A stretch of DNA of 24,646 bases, from the NCBI GenBank assembly GCA_947037995.1, contig CAMQUV010000002.1, positions 1 through 24,646 on the forward strand, written 5' to 3'. This DNA comes from an uncultured Rikenellaceae bacterium. Lineage in GTDB: Bacteria > Bacteroidota > Bacteroidia > Bacteroidales > Rikenellaceae. Under the pieces are notes generated by a model. The model had not been told where the DNA came from. It did not search any database and worked only from the letters and a program-made list of their open reading frames with translations. Below, piece after piece: positions 1 through 7,233 of this stretch (its first letter is position 1; the number at the start of each line of letters is the position of its first letter). The position numbers and the translations under genes are program-made.

Positions 1-62
1 TAAGCGAGCCTCCGCAAGGGGGGAAACTCGAGTGCCGTTGGCACCTTTGGCTCGCTGGGCAT
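1..62 (-). CDS. Possible short ORF running off the left edge (doubtful)
   Basis: An ATG at 62 opens a minus-strand frame that stays open to the window edge, about 20 codons, reading roughly MPSEPKVPTALEFPPL and then more. The same DNA forms a nested hairpin, and a related peptide (SQPPVATPLED) can be read on the minus strand at 186-154, so this may be repeat DNA that happens to be open rather than a gene. No family is recognised and no clear ribosome binding site is seen. It is listed because it is partial and could continue outside the window. Confidence 0.15.
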   Translation of the reverse strand, partial: MPSEPKVPTALEFPPLRRLA

Positions 63-215
63 AGCCTGCAATTTGCTCTTTTTGTTTCGGTTGGTTGGTT
101 GGGGGAGGCCTTCGATGCTCTTAGCTGTGCCTATGCAAGTATGCCGACAGGCAATCTTCAAGTGGCGTTGCCACCGGCGGCTGAGAGAAGAACTCAAGTG
201 CTGTTAGCTCCGCCG
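3..215. repeat. Three related hairpin-forming repeat units in the gene-free left end
   Basis: The first 333 bases hold no convincing gene. Within them are three similar units at about 27-45, 157-175 and 192-210, each of the form (c/t)TC(g/a)AGTG-NN-GTT-NN-C-N-CC. Unit 1 folds as GTGCC-GTT-GGCAC (32-44), unit 2 as GTGGC-GTT-GCCAC (162-174), and unit 3 as GTGCT-GTT-AGCTC with one mismatch. The stem bases change in compensating pairs. Unit 1 sits inside an outer 8-bp stem AGCGAGCC (3-10) / GGCTCGCT (49-56). Units 2 and 3 are a 36-nt tandem, and CGGCGG (175-180) can pair with CCGCCG (210-215). The region may be an intergenic repeat or structured RNA; its role is unknown. The stretch 216-333 shows nothing I can name. 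Confidence 0.5.
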
Positions 216-333
216 CTGATTGTTAATTGCCAAGATTTAGGCTTCGAGAGCCGAGGTGGCCCCCGACAGTCCATTAAAAGATATATACGACCACAGGCAG
301 GCGAAAGCACGCACAACTAGTTATCTCGACGTT

Positions 334-1341
334 TTAGCCCCCTACTGGAATATCTTGCTCGTACACGAAATAGTCATTTATCCATATAAAGAACTTATTG
401 TTAGAGTATTCCATCTTCACATTCAACACCGGAAGCTCCGTAGATTTAAAATCAAGCCAATCAGATGGCGTTATATCTATAACCTCAATCAACCCCTTAT
501 GCTCCTCGTAAAGTTTCAACACAATCAAATCCTCATCAGTGAATTTGTTACACAGCTCCTGCCCAAATAGATTCCCTCCAGCCACTTTCGCCAGTTTAAT
601 AGTATCCATACTAACTCCCTCAGAAGCGATATCGGCTATGCCATCACAGGTATAACTAGTCCGAATATTGTCCAACAGGATATACGGTGCGAGCGGAGCG
701 GCAGACATATCATCAACCTTAGTAAAAGTAACATTCACCTTATAAAATAAGGGCGTTCCGCCAATATCATTTTGCGTTTTTATGCCTCGTTGCAAAGTCA
801 CTATATTACTATTTGTAAACATTCTATCCGTGGCGGCGTGGTCGGCAGTCTTTGTAACCAAGCGAAGCTCGTCGATAGTTGAGACACCTTGCTGCACCCC
901 CTCAATCTGGCATTGCTCGGCGTTATGGAACGCCAAAAGCCTATACTCCCCCTCGGGAAGTCCCTTAAATATAATATGTCCCGCCGCCTTATCTGCAACA
1001 GGAGAGATAACACTAGCCGCAACAGGCTTTTTATTCTTAGTAGTAGTAATAGATGGCGCGTAATTGGGTAATTCCGTAGCTCCGTCATAAACAAACGTAG
1101 AGTCGCGAACCAATATTCCCGCGTTGTCATATATAAAATACCTCGAGTTGCGATAGTACTCAGCATAGGGGTCGCTGTCATAACTAGTAACAACTTGCGG
1201 AGCATAGATAATCTCGATTGTCTCACTCTCATACAACGTACAACCCACTCCCAATACTGCTGTCAAAACAGCTAGTAGCTGCACAGCTGTTGTGCGGAGC
1301 GCACTTTTCGGGGTAATTAGTTTATTTTTTTTCATTCTCAT
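334..1341 (-). CDS. FimB/Mfa2-family fimbrial anchor lipoprotein
   Basis: A predicted outer-membrane lipoprotein of about 335 residues. The N-terminus has a basic start, a hydrophobic stretch and a lipobox ending GVGC (lipid Cys at about residue 34). The body matches the general pattern of FimB/Mfa2 proteins, which cap or anchor type V pili in the outer membrane: an early beta segment (RYFIYDNAGILVRDS), then a FKGLPEGEYRLLAFHNAEQ strand typical of the fimbrillin fold, and a strand-rich C-terminus. It is the last gene of the operon. Two starts are possible, ATG at 1341 or 1335; both overlap the 3' end of the preceding gene (stop 1322-1324) by 14-20 bp, implying coupled translation. The longer frame to 1395 would overlap that gene by more than 70 bp and puts non-signal sequence first, so it is rejected. 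The family call is by pattern; the fold was not computed. Confidence 0.72.
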   Translation of the reverse strand: MRMKKNKLITPKSALRTTAVQLLAVLTAVLGVGCTLYESETIEIIYAPQVVTSYDSDPYAEYYRNSRYFIYDNAGILVRDSTFVYDGATELPNYAPSITTTKNKKPVAASVISPVADKAAGHIIFKGLPEGEYRLLAFHNAEQCQIEGVQQGVSTIDELRLVTKTADHAATDRMFTNSNIVTLQRGIKTQNDIGGTPLFYKVNVTFTKVDDMSAAPLAPYILLDNIRTSYTCDGIADIASEGVSMDTIKLAKVAGGNLFGQELCNKFTDEDLIVLKLYEEHKGLIEVIDITPSDWLDFKSTELPVLNVKMEYSNNKFFIWINDYFVYEQDIPVGG

Positions 1342-3085
1342 TAAATAATAATAGTGATATTTCGGGGTCGAGGCGGCCTCTAAATTCCCAAGCATCGCTT
1401 ATTTCGCAAGCTCGTTTATAGTAACCCATAGCCTTCTTAAATTCGCCCACACGAGATGCGCAAATTGCCCATATATATAGTCCACGCCCATCGGTAGGGT
1501 TAACTTTGGATATTTTGTCATAAGCCGTTGTATTAAAACCTAACGATAGCGCCACTACAACAGCATTCATATCATCATAATCCAACATAACCTTCGAAGC
1601 CGCTACGTAGTTACGCCTTTTCAGCTGCTGCAACGCATTCATATATGCCGTATCAATAATTGTCGTATGGATAGTATCCTGTACCATCCCAACGCGCCTT
1701 AGGTCATATTTAAAATCAACTGTTCGAAGCTGTGGATACATAGTCTCCTTAAAGTGTTTATACTGCTTAGGGAACTTCTTTCTTATAGTCTCTTCGCGCT
1801 TATCGAGATTCTTAGTATCCTCGATAATCTTCAAAATCGCCATCTTATCTTTATTATAAATAGAAAGGTCATCCGATATTAGCTTAACCAGCTCTGTCCA
1901 ATTCTCACCCACAGACCTCACTTTGAGAAGCGTGTCGAGTTCGGGGAGTTGGTAGTGGTTTTTGAGGTATTGTTCTAGCGATTTCGCCCTACGTTCCGAC
2001 AATCTTTCATTCAACCTCGACGAGCCTTCAGGCGATGCGGCCGCAGAAAGAGTGATAGTATCGATATAGTATTCTTGTTGAATCATCATCTCGTCCATCA
2101 TAGATTTGATTTTGCCAAGCTGCACCTCATTATCCCCCAGCGTGTCGACAATATCTGCCCGGCCGAGTTTAAACGAGAGGTAGTTTCTATCATTAACCAC
2201 CGAATATTTTTCGACTACTTGAGTAAGGTATCTGGTCTCACTATCAACAAAATACAGCATAGTTGAGAGGTTAAAGCTAATAGTATCTTTGGATGGCAGC
2301 ACAAAGCGGCCTCCGTCGAGCGTATTCACCTCAGCATCAAGCGTAATGAGCAGTTTGCGCTCTTGGTTAACTACGGGCACATCTTGTTGGTAGAAATATC
2401 GGATTGTCTCTTGTTTTGACGCAATCGAGTCAAACCTAGTTCTATCAATATATGGGAAGTCAATATAATCTTCGAACACCGTTTTGAGCTGCGCAGAGTC
2501 GGACGGGGAAAGGTTGCCATTGCTCCTTTTGAGTAGATTGTTTCGGAATTCCGTATAACGCCAATAGTTGCGCGCTTGGAGCAGCTCGAAAAGCCCCCCA
2601 CGCACTTGCAGTGGCTCGAGGCTATAAACACTGTCAACCCTATGCAGGCGCGGCGTTATCACAATGCTCGAGGAGTTACTCTGAATCTCTTTGGGCATCA
2701 CAATTACAAAATCAATCGTTACTTTTCCATCTCGTTCTGCCAACACCCTTGTCCGCGCAACAATCGACACCTCCTTGGCATCAATCGAAGCAACTAATCG
2801 CCCTTGGTCATCACGCACTAGGTTATCAAATATGGATTTCGTCGGGTCGGTATTAATTTTTGGCGCGCCTTCTTCCTCCTCTTCATCGACAAAACGCTTA
2901 ATCAACTCACGGTTCTTAGAGGCGTGAATCTCTTTTACAACATCCTTGGGCGTATGCCCCAGCTCTGTGTTATAGTTATTCTTCTTAATCTGTGTTGTTA
3001 CCGTGCAACCATAGAGCAAACAGGCAACAGCGGCTTGAATTGCGACAATTTTAACTATGGATAGTGCTATATTCTTATTAATCAT
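1322..3085 (-). CDS. OmpA-like lipoprotein of the fimbrial locus
   Basis: 587 residues with a lipoprotein signal (lipobox LYGC, Cys27), an acidic run DEEEEE at 67-72, and a middle region rich in beta strand (about 100-290). It has an OmpA-like motif at about 347-374 (SAAASPEGSSRLNERLSERRAKSL). The C-terminus, about 480-587, is helical and TPR-like (ISKVNPTDGRGLYIWAICASRVGEFKKAMGYYKRACE). OmpA_C domains bind peptidoglycan; here the usual Asp of the TDxxG motif is replaced by the SPEG form. Bacteroidetes type V pilus loci often carry a DUF3868/OmpA protein next to a DUF3575 barrel, and this gene occupies that place, though I cannot confirm the DUF3868 part. The start is ATG at 3085. The gap to the preceding gene is 131 nt, the longest in the operon. 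Likely role: linking the pilus base or outer membrane to the cell wall (inference). Confidence 0.65.
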   Translation of the reverse strand: MINKNIALSIVKIVAIQAAVACLLYGCTVTTQIKKNNYNTELGHTPKDVVKEIHASKNRELIKRFVDEEEEEGAPKINTDPTKSIFDNLVRDDQGRLVASIDAKEVSIVARTRVLAERDGKVTIDFVIVMPKEIQSNSSSIVITPRLHRVDSVYSLEPLQVRGGLFELLQARNYWRYTEFRNNLLKRSNGNLSPSDSAQLKTVFEDYIDFPYIDRTRFDSIASKQETIRYFYQQDVPVVNQERKLLITLDAEVNTLDGGRFVLPSKDTISFNLSTMLYFVDSETRYLTQVVEKYSVVNDRNYLSFKLGRADIVDTLGDNEVQLGKIKSMMDEMMIQQEYYIDTITLSAAASPEGSSRLNERLSERRAKSLEQYLKNHYQLPELDTLLKVRSVGENWTELVKLISDDLSIYNKDKMAILKIIEDTKNLDKREETIRKKFPKQYKHFKETMYPQLRTVDFKYDLRRVGMVQDTIHTTIIDTAYMNALQQLKRRNYVAASKVMLDYDDMNAVVVALSLGFNTTAYDKISKVNPTDGRGLYIWAICASRVGEFKKAMGYYKRACEISDAWEFRGRLDPEISLLLFNENEKK

Positions 3086-3096
3086 AAAAGGCTGAA

Positions 3097-3107
3097 ACCG
3101 ATTCGGT
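3097..3107. promoter_or_regulatory. Short palindrome just upstream of the OmpA-like gene
   Basis: ACCGA-T-TCGGT is a perfect 11-bp palindrome 11 nt before the ATG at 3085, in the only sizeable gap inside the fimbrial operon (3086-3216). In RNA it could form at most a very small hairpin at the ribosome-binding region. Further upstream, 3169-3176 reads as TGCATTTG on the minus strand, with a TGTG 20 nt before it, a poor match to TAnnTTTG/TTTG. An internal promoter is therefore possible but weak. Confidence 0.22.
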
Positions 3108-3216
3108 GGGGGGTTATATAGGGGGATTCTAATAAATTTATTTAATTCTTACTACATCGCAACTCTCGCAAATGCACCTAATTTTTTCGGTGAACTCACA
3201 CAATTGCAAGCCATTG

Positions 3217-3771
3217 CTAGAAAAGATATACTAAACTAACCTCAAACTTTGTGGGTGCCAATATTACTCTAGTAGTTGTAGATATAATATGGTCGACCGT
3301 GTGGTCGTACTTAATATTCTGATTAACGTCGCGGCAATACATAACCGAGGCTCCTATCTCAGCGGCTATACTCAACCTCTTTTTGAGCGGCCAGCAATAT
3401 CCATACGACACTCCTGCACCTGCTGCCCATCCTATATATTCTCGCCCTTTGATACGAGAGTCATAGTATGCCATTGTAAGGTGGGGTGAGAAAAAGTGAC
3501 CATATTCCGTTTGTCGGAGCCAGATTCGTAGCCCGGGTTGAATCGCGCCGAATTTGAATTGAAAATCACCATAGGGTATAAAGTTTCCGGCAACGGCAAT
3601 ATCAACAGAGAGTTTACTATTAATATTAAACGATGCTCCCATATTGACTGTCCCAGTCGCAAGCATCAGCACATTGCCACGAACAGCCGAGAACTGCGCA
3701 TTGGCAACTCGCGTTGAACAGAGCGAAAGTATCGCTACTAACGTAAATATTTTGAGTATGTTATTATTCAC
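3217..3771 (-). CDS. DUF3575-type outer-membrane beta-barrel protein
   Basis: 184 residues with a cleavable signal peptide (hydrophobic stretch, then VANAQ). The mature part consists of alternating aromatic and polar beta strands with Gly-rich turns, including LRIWLRQTEYGHFFSPHLTMAYYD and GAGVSYGYCWPLKKRLSIAAEIGAS, and ends in a terminal Phe (VSLVYLF), as is usual for outer-membrane barrels. The pattern agrees with DUF3575, a family commonly found in Bacteroidetes pilus loci. The start codon is GTG at 3771, 13 nt after the previous gene's stop, so it is translated as part of the operon. No in-frame ATG lies near enough to keep the signal peptide. Function in pilus biogenesis is inferred from context only. 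Confidence 0.72.
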   Translation of the reverse strand: MNNNILKIFTLVAILSLCSTRVANAQFSAVRGNVLMLATGTVNMGASFNINSKLSVDIAVAGNFIPYGDFQFKFGAIQPGLRIWLRQTEYGHFFSPHLTMAYYDSRIKGREYIGWAAGAGVSYGYCWPLKKRLSIAAEIGASVMYCRDVNQNIKYDHTVDHIISTTTRVILAPTKFEVSLVYLF

Positions 3772-3784
3772 TGTTATTCTTATT

Positions 3785-5707
3785 TTATCGTTTTGATTTC
3801 AACACCGGTTTCTCTTCCAAATAGATATCCTTCGGAGTGATTTCGGAGGTTAGCCCTGTGTACAAATTTTTCACCGAAAATTGGTATGTCATTTTATCGG
3901 ATGGGTGCACGTCTCTCGTATATTTGAAATAGAATCTAAAAGCTCTATATATCTTAGGCACCGTAGGGTCTTCATCCCCAAAAAACAACCTCTTACCCTT
4001 ATAGATAATCTCTTTTTTCTTCGCGTATTCCGCACTAGGCACTTCTGGTTCATCAATAATAACCTCATTCAGCCATTTGCCATTGGCATCTTGGGTAAGT
4101 TCAACTATTCGTTGGTTGAAATACTCTTCCTCCTCGCCCGTAAGCGTGTAAAGACCCGCCGCTCTAAGCTGCTGATTGTGCGCGCCCGTAGCTTCGATGA
4201 GTATATCTACAAAATAGGTTGTCTTAATATATAACTTAGGGGGGTAGACTATCTCCCCGCCAACTAATTGTGAGTGGCCAAATTCTGCGACCTCCTCGCC
4301 ATTAAACAGCGGCTTGATTTCAGCTAGAATCAAACGAGGGTCATCCTTATCGAACTTATTAATTTTAAGATTTACATTATACTTATGCCCCATCTTAACA
4401 TCAAAGTTCTCAAATAGTGACTCCGTTGCTCCTGCTCCAGCAGCACTATGTGGATTGACAGCATTAGCGTCACCCAAAAATATTGGATACGCCACATCTA
4501 TCACATCACTCGTTCCAGGCACTGTGCAGGTCGCTGTAAATGTAGTATATAGAGCTTTTTTCGGAGAGGTAGCTAGCGTCCTTTTTTGAGGGGTAAGCCC
4601 GGGCACAAAACCCGCTTCGTTGGCTGGCACATAAAAGGTTTTCGCACCTTGAGCGCCAAGATTAGTACCGGCCTCGAAAAGTTGCAATTCGTCAGTATAA
4701 GTTATATCCTTATCTATTCCGCTCATCTTGAATGGCGCGAAATAATTAGATAAATTATTCACCCCATACATACGCACCTTGAATTTACTGTCAATTGCAT
4801 TAATCCCCGAACAGTCATACGAAAAATTGACCTTGGCAACCAAATTTGTAAGCGTTATAGTGTGGGTCGTGGCATTTTCGGGGTTATGGTTAATCAGAAC
4901 AGGCTCGCCAGCACCCGGCAAGTCCGTTGGTGTGCCATCTGCGTTATAGTTTTGAGATATATACCTCATCGGCAATCTCCTTTTAGTAATACTATTTAGG
5001 TTGTAATACCTCGGTGAGCTGGTTTGAAATCTCCAGTTGACCAGCTGCGAATAGGTGGTTAGCGTTGCTAGGTCAAGCCCCTGCGGTGGCATTCCATTTT
5101 CGTCTTCATTATCCACAACGGGCATAATATTGAGCGGGTCGCTAATATCTTCGTCAGGGCCTATCTCGGTACTCATATCTTTACCCACATTCGCAACTAC
5201 CATAATATTATACAGACCTACTCGTACTTTAGGAATGGTCACATTTGGGTTGGCTATATCGGAAAGTTTGATATACTTATGGTGAGCAAGTTTGTTATGG
5301 AGTTCGCCCGTGGCGCCCAGCGCTTCGTTTTTCTCGTGGTGGTAGAACATAAAGATATTGAGGTCGTGAATCTGTTTTTCGATTTCCTCGAGAGGTTCTT
5401 TTGTTCGTGATTGGCTATTTGCGCTTGCAAGCGATGGCAGGGGGATATATTCCGGCGCCGAAGTTTGAGTGATAGTGTACGCACCAAAGTTTTGAACGAC
5501 TGTTCGTGTCAGGTTATTAGCCTGACCCTTAGTCATTCTGGGTAAATCGGGGCTCTTAATATTGAGCACCAAATCTACTGGTTCCTGCATCCATTCGCTA
5601 TTATTATTACTCTTAAACATCTCCTGCTTTTCGCAGGCCATATTAGCCGTAACAACAAGCACGAACAGCGCTAGTTTGATTATTATGTGTGAAAAATTCT
5701 TCGGCAT
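3785..5707 (-). CDS. Long fimbrillin-like lipoprotein, probable pilus tip or accessory subunit
   Basis: About 640 residues. The N-terminus carries a lipoprotein signal ending NMAC (Cys25 from this start). Near residue 115 is IHDLNIFMFYHHEKNEALGA, the conserved strand found early in fimbrillins, then LYNIMVVANVGKD and a second beta domain (TITLTNLVAKVNFSYDC...FKVRMYGVNNLSNYF). The C-terminal third is unrelated to the neighbouring fimbrillin. It resembles long tip proteins of type V pili (DUF4906-like), but I cannot settle the family. ATG at 5707 is preferred over an in-frame GTG at 5713; both are close to the preceding stop at 5723. It lies second in the operon, between fimbrillin and DUF3575. 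Confidence 0.62.
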   Translation of the reverse strand: MPKNFSHIIIKLALFVLVVTANMACEKQEMFKSNNNSEWMQEPVDLVLNIKSPDLPRMTKGQANNLTRTVVQNFGAYTITQTSAPEYIPLPSLASANSQSRTKEPLEEIEKQIHDLNIFMFYHHEKNEALGATGELHNKLAHHKYIKLSDIANPNVTIPKVRVGLYNIMVVANVGKDMSTEIGPDEDISDPLNIMPVVDNEDENGMPPQGLDLATLTTYSQLVNWRFQTSSPRYYNLNSITKRRLPMRYISQNYNADGTPTDLPGAGEPVLINHNPENATTHTITLTNLVAKVNFSYDCSGINAIDSKFKVRMYGVNNLSNYFAPFKMSGIDKDITYTDELQLFEAGTNLGAQGAKTFYVPANEAGFVPGLTPQKRTLATSPKKALYTTFTATCTVPGTSDVIDVAYPIFLGDANAVNPHSAAGAGATESLFENFDVKMGHKYNVNLKINKFDKDDPRLILAEIKPLFNGEEVAEFGHSQLVGGEIVYPPKLYIKTTYFVDILIEATGAHNQQLRAAGLYTLTGEEEEYFNQRIVELTQDANGKWLNEVIIDEPEVPSAEYAKKKEIIYKGKRLFFGDEDPTVPKIYRAFRFYFKYTRDVHPSDKMTYQFSVKNLYTGLTSEITPKDIYLEEKPVLKSKR

Positions 5708-5722
5708 AGCCACTATAATTGA

Positions 5723-6943
5723 CTATCCACCAAACTCAACATCTTGGTCCGTTACTACGTTCCAATCGTTGATAGTGATATTCGCTATGATTTGTTGTGC
5801 CGAAAGTCCTTTGACCTGCACATTTATAGTGTATTGCGAGTTGCGAGAGAGCTGACCTATTTTAGCATCCGCGCCAGCCACCGCGCCATCACCTTTTATA
5901 ATGATAGGGTCGTAGGTGACATCAATCCAATCTTGTCCCCCCGCTGGTCCGTCAAAGTCATATTTGGCTTTAATCGTTATCTTAGCGTGGTGCCCAGAGG
6001 CAGGCGTCGTCGCAACACTGTTTTCAAAGCCATACATAAGCGCAACTGTTGGCGCCACTCCTGTTTTTAGCGTTAGAAGCGGAAAGTCACCCCCCTGCTG
6101 CATCGCAGTTTGAGTGTATATTTTTTTGGCCGTAGGGAACACAGTAGCAAGGTCAGTACCAACAGCAGGTTTAAACGCGTAGGACGACGAATAAACATTC
6201 TCGATAATAACATCAGTAATTTTTATTGTCGATTGGTATGGCCCTTGGTAGTTCGTCACAAAATCTTGGTGTAGCGCAGCCGTAACAATAAATTTGCAGG
6301 CAGCTCTATCAATCGGGATAGTTACATTACGCGGGGCATCTGTATCTTTTTTCTTAACCCCTTCGTGCGTTCCTGACATAAGGAATCCTTTGCCATTTGG
6401 GTTGATTACGAATCCTGCTCCTGTGGTGATTTCGTTATAGGTCGCTTTATTGTAATATTTTAGCCAGGTATCTTGCCCAGCGTGGGTAGTAGGAGCACTT
6501 ACAGGCTCTTGAACAGTAAGGGCTATAAGGTCGGCTGGTGTGGGTAGGTTGGCTGGAATAGTTTCGCTGCCCATAGTGTAGTTATGCTCGTAGTTGGCAA
6601 TAGCATAAAAATCATATTTCTCTGCCGGGGTAATCTCTTTAGGCAGTGAGAATATGGCAACCTTCTCGTCTCTTACCAGCTCAGCATCAGTGAACGGGTA
6701 TATCATAACACAGGTAGTTGTTCCGGTCTCAAATAGGAAGAGTGTAAGGTCGTTAATTTTCCTTTCGTCAGCCTCACCAGCGCTGGTGGCAGCTTTTGTA
6801 GCTAGGCTCGGGTTTGTGATTTTGACAGCGAAGTCACCTTGAGGTGGTTTTGGAGTGTCGTCAATGTCTTTGTTCGAGCAAGACAGTGCAGTCATTATCA
6901 GCACCATAGAGAGTAGTTTACTTGTACGAGTAAAGTTTTGCAT
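5723..6943 (-). CDS. Fimbrillin (type V pilus major subunit, Mfa1/FimA-like)
   Basis: 406 residues from the ATG at 6943. The signal is of lipoprotein type (MVLIMTALSC, Cys22). The pro-region with several Lys/Arg residues (LATKAATSAGEADERK) precedes the first conserved strand INDLTLFLFETG. In type V pilins an Arg/Lys-specific protease cleaves in this stretch and a donor strand completes the fold. YDFYAIANYEHNY matches the conserved 'aNxg' strand, GKGFLMSG the mid-domain motif, and the C-terminus ITINDWNVVTDQDVEFGG is the usual last strand. A longer frame begins with TTG at 6988, but it puts 15 polar residues before the signal and is less likely. This is the first gene of the operon and is preceded by the 20-bp repeat array. 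Confidence 0.75.
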   Translation of the reverse strand: MQNFTRTSKLLSMVLIMTALSCSNKDIDDTPKPPQGDFAVKITNPSLATKAATSAGEADERKINDLTLFLFETGTTTCVMIYPFTDAELVRDEKVAIFSLPKEITPAEKYDFYAIANYEHNYTMGSETIPANLPTPADLIALTVQEPVSAPTTHAGQDTWLKYYNKATYNEITTGAGFVINPNGKGFLMSGTHEGVKKKDTDAPRNVTIPIDRAACKFIVTAALHQDFVTNYQGPYQSTIKITDVIIENVYSSSYAFKPAVGTDLATVFPTAKKIYTQTAMQQGGDFPLLTLKTGVAPTVALMYGFENSVATTPASGHHAKITIKAKYDFDGPAGGQDWIDVTYDPIIIKGDGAVAGADAKIGQLSRNSQYTINVQVKGLSAQQIIANITINDWNVVTDQDVEFGG

Positions 6944-7100
6944 TATTTGGGATTTTGGTTTGTAAAATGGGATTCGTGTTTTGTTCAAAACGCAGCTTCA
7001 TAGCCATAAACTAATGAAACGGCGAATTGTTCACGAAGTTAACCCATCTATCCCCTCACACCAAACCCTAATCAAGCATAAATAGCCTAGAGTTGAGACA

Positions 7101-7167
7101 AAATCACAAAATGATGTATAAAATCACAAAATGATATACAAAATCACAAAATATCACCTGAAATGAT
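7101..7167. promoter_or_regulatory. Tandem 20-bp repeats with internal dyads upstream of the fimbrial operon
   Basis: AAATCACAAA recurs at exactly 20-bp spacing at 7101, 7121 and 7141. Units one and two contain the dyad ATCA-N5-TGAT (7103-7115 and 7123-7135). The third is degenerate but joins a fourth ATCA...TGAT pair with a 7-nt spacer (7153-7167). A reversed copy, TTGTGATTT, lies at 7217-7225. The array is about 160-240 bp upstream of the fimbrillin ATG, in the only gap long enough to hold the operon's promoter. Twenty base pairs is close to two helical turns, so bound proteins would lie on one face, which suggests a regulator binding array. I found no exact TAnnTTTG box on the minus strand between 6989 and 7233. 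Confidence 0.5.
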
Positions 7168-7209
7168 ATATTTAATATAGGAAAACTATCTATTCTATCC
7201 CATATACAA

Positions 7210-7227
7210 GTAAATGTTGTGATTTAC
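7210..7227 (-). terminator. Hairpin after the U32 gene, weak terminator candidate
   Basis: GTAAAT (7210-7215) pairs with ATTTAC (7222-7227) around a 6-nt loop, seven bases past the U32 stop at 7234. Only a short T-containing tract follows on the minus strand, so termination would be inefficient or assisted. Its loop and right arm contain the reversed copy of the AAATCACAA repeat, so the dyad may instead be part of that regulatory set. Confidence 0.25.
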
Positions 7228-7233
7228 AGCCTT

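Noticed and set aside
1..60. Riboswitch, group II intron end or small stable RNA (SRP, RNase P, tmRNA)
   Set aside because: The nested hairpin suggested structured RNA, but none of the conserved cores of these classes can be found, so only a repeat is reported.
99..320. 73-codon plus-strand ORF in the gene-free left end
   Set aside because: No ribosome-binding site, no recognisable domain, and it crosses the hairpin repeats; composition looks like non-coding DNA read by chance.
1342..1395. Longer N-terminus for the FimB-like protein
   Set aside because: It would add 18 residues before the lipoprotein signal and lie within the 3' end of the upstream gene; ATG at 1341 or 1335 gives a proper signal.
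7095..7155. Phase-variable invertible promoter as known from some Bacteroides surface loci
   Set aside because: No long inverted repeats flank a promoter and no site-specific recombinase gene is in the window; the short inverted copy of AAATCACAA is too brief to support inversion.
7081..7180. CRISPR array or plasmid-type replication iterons
   Set aside because: The repeats are contiguous with no unique spacers, only three or four copies, and no cas or rep gene is near; a regulator site array fits better.
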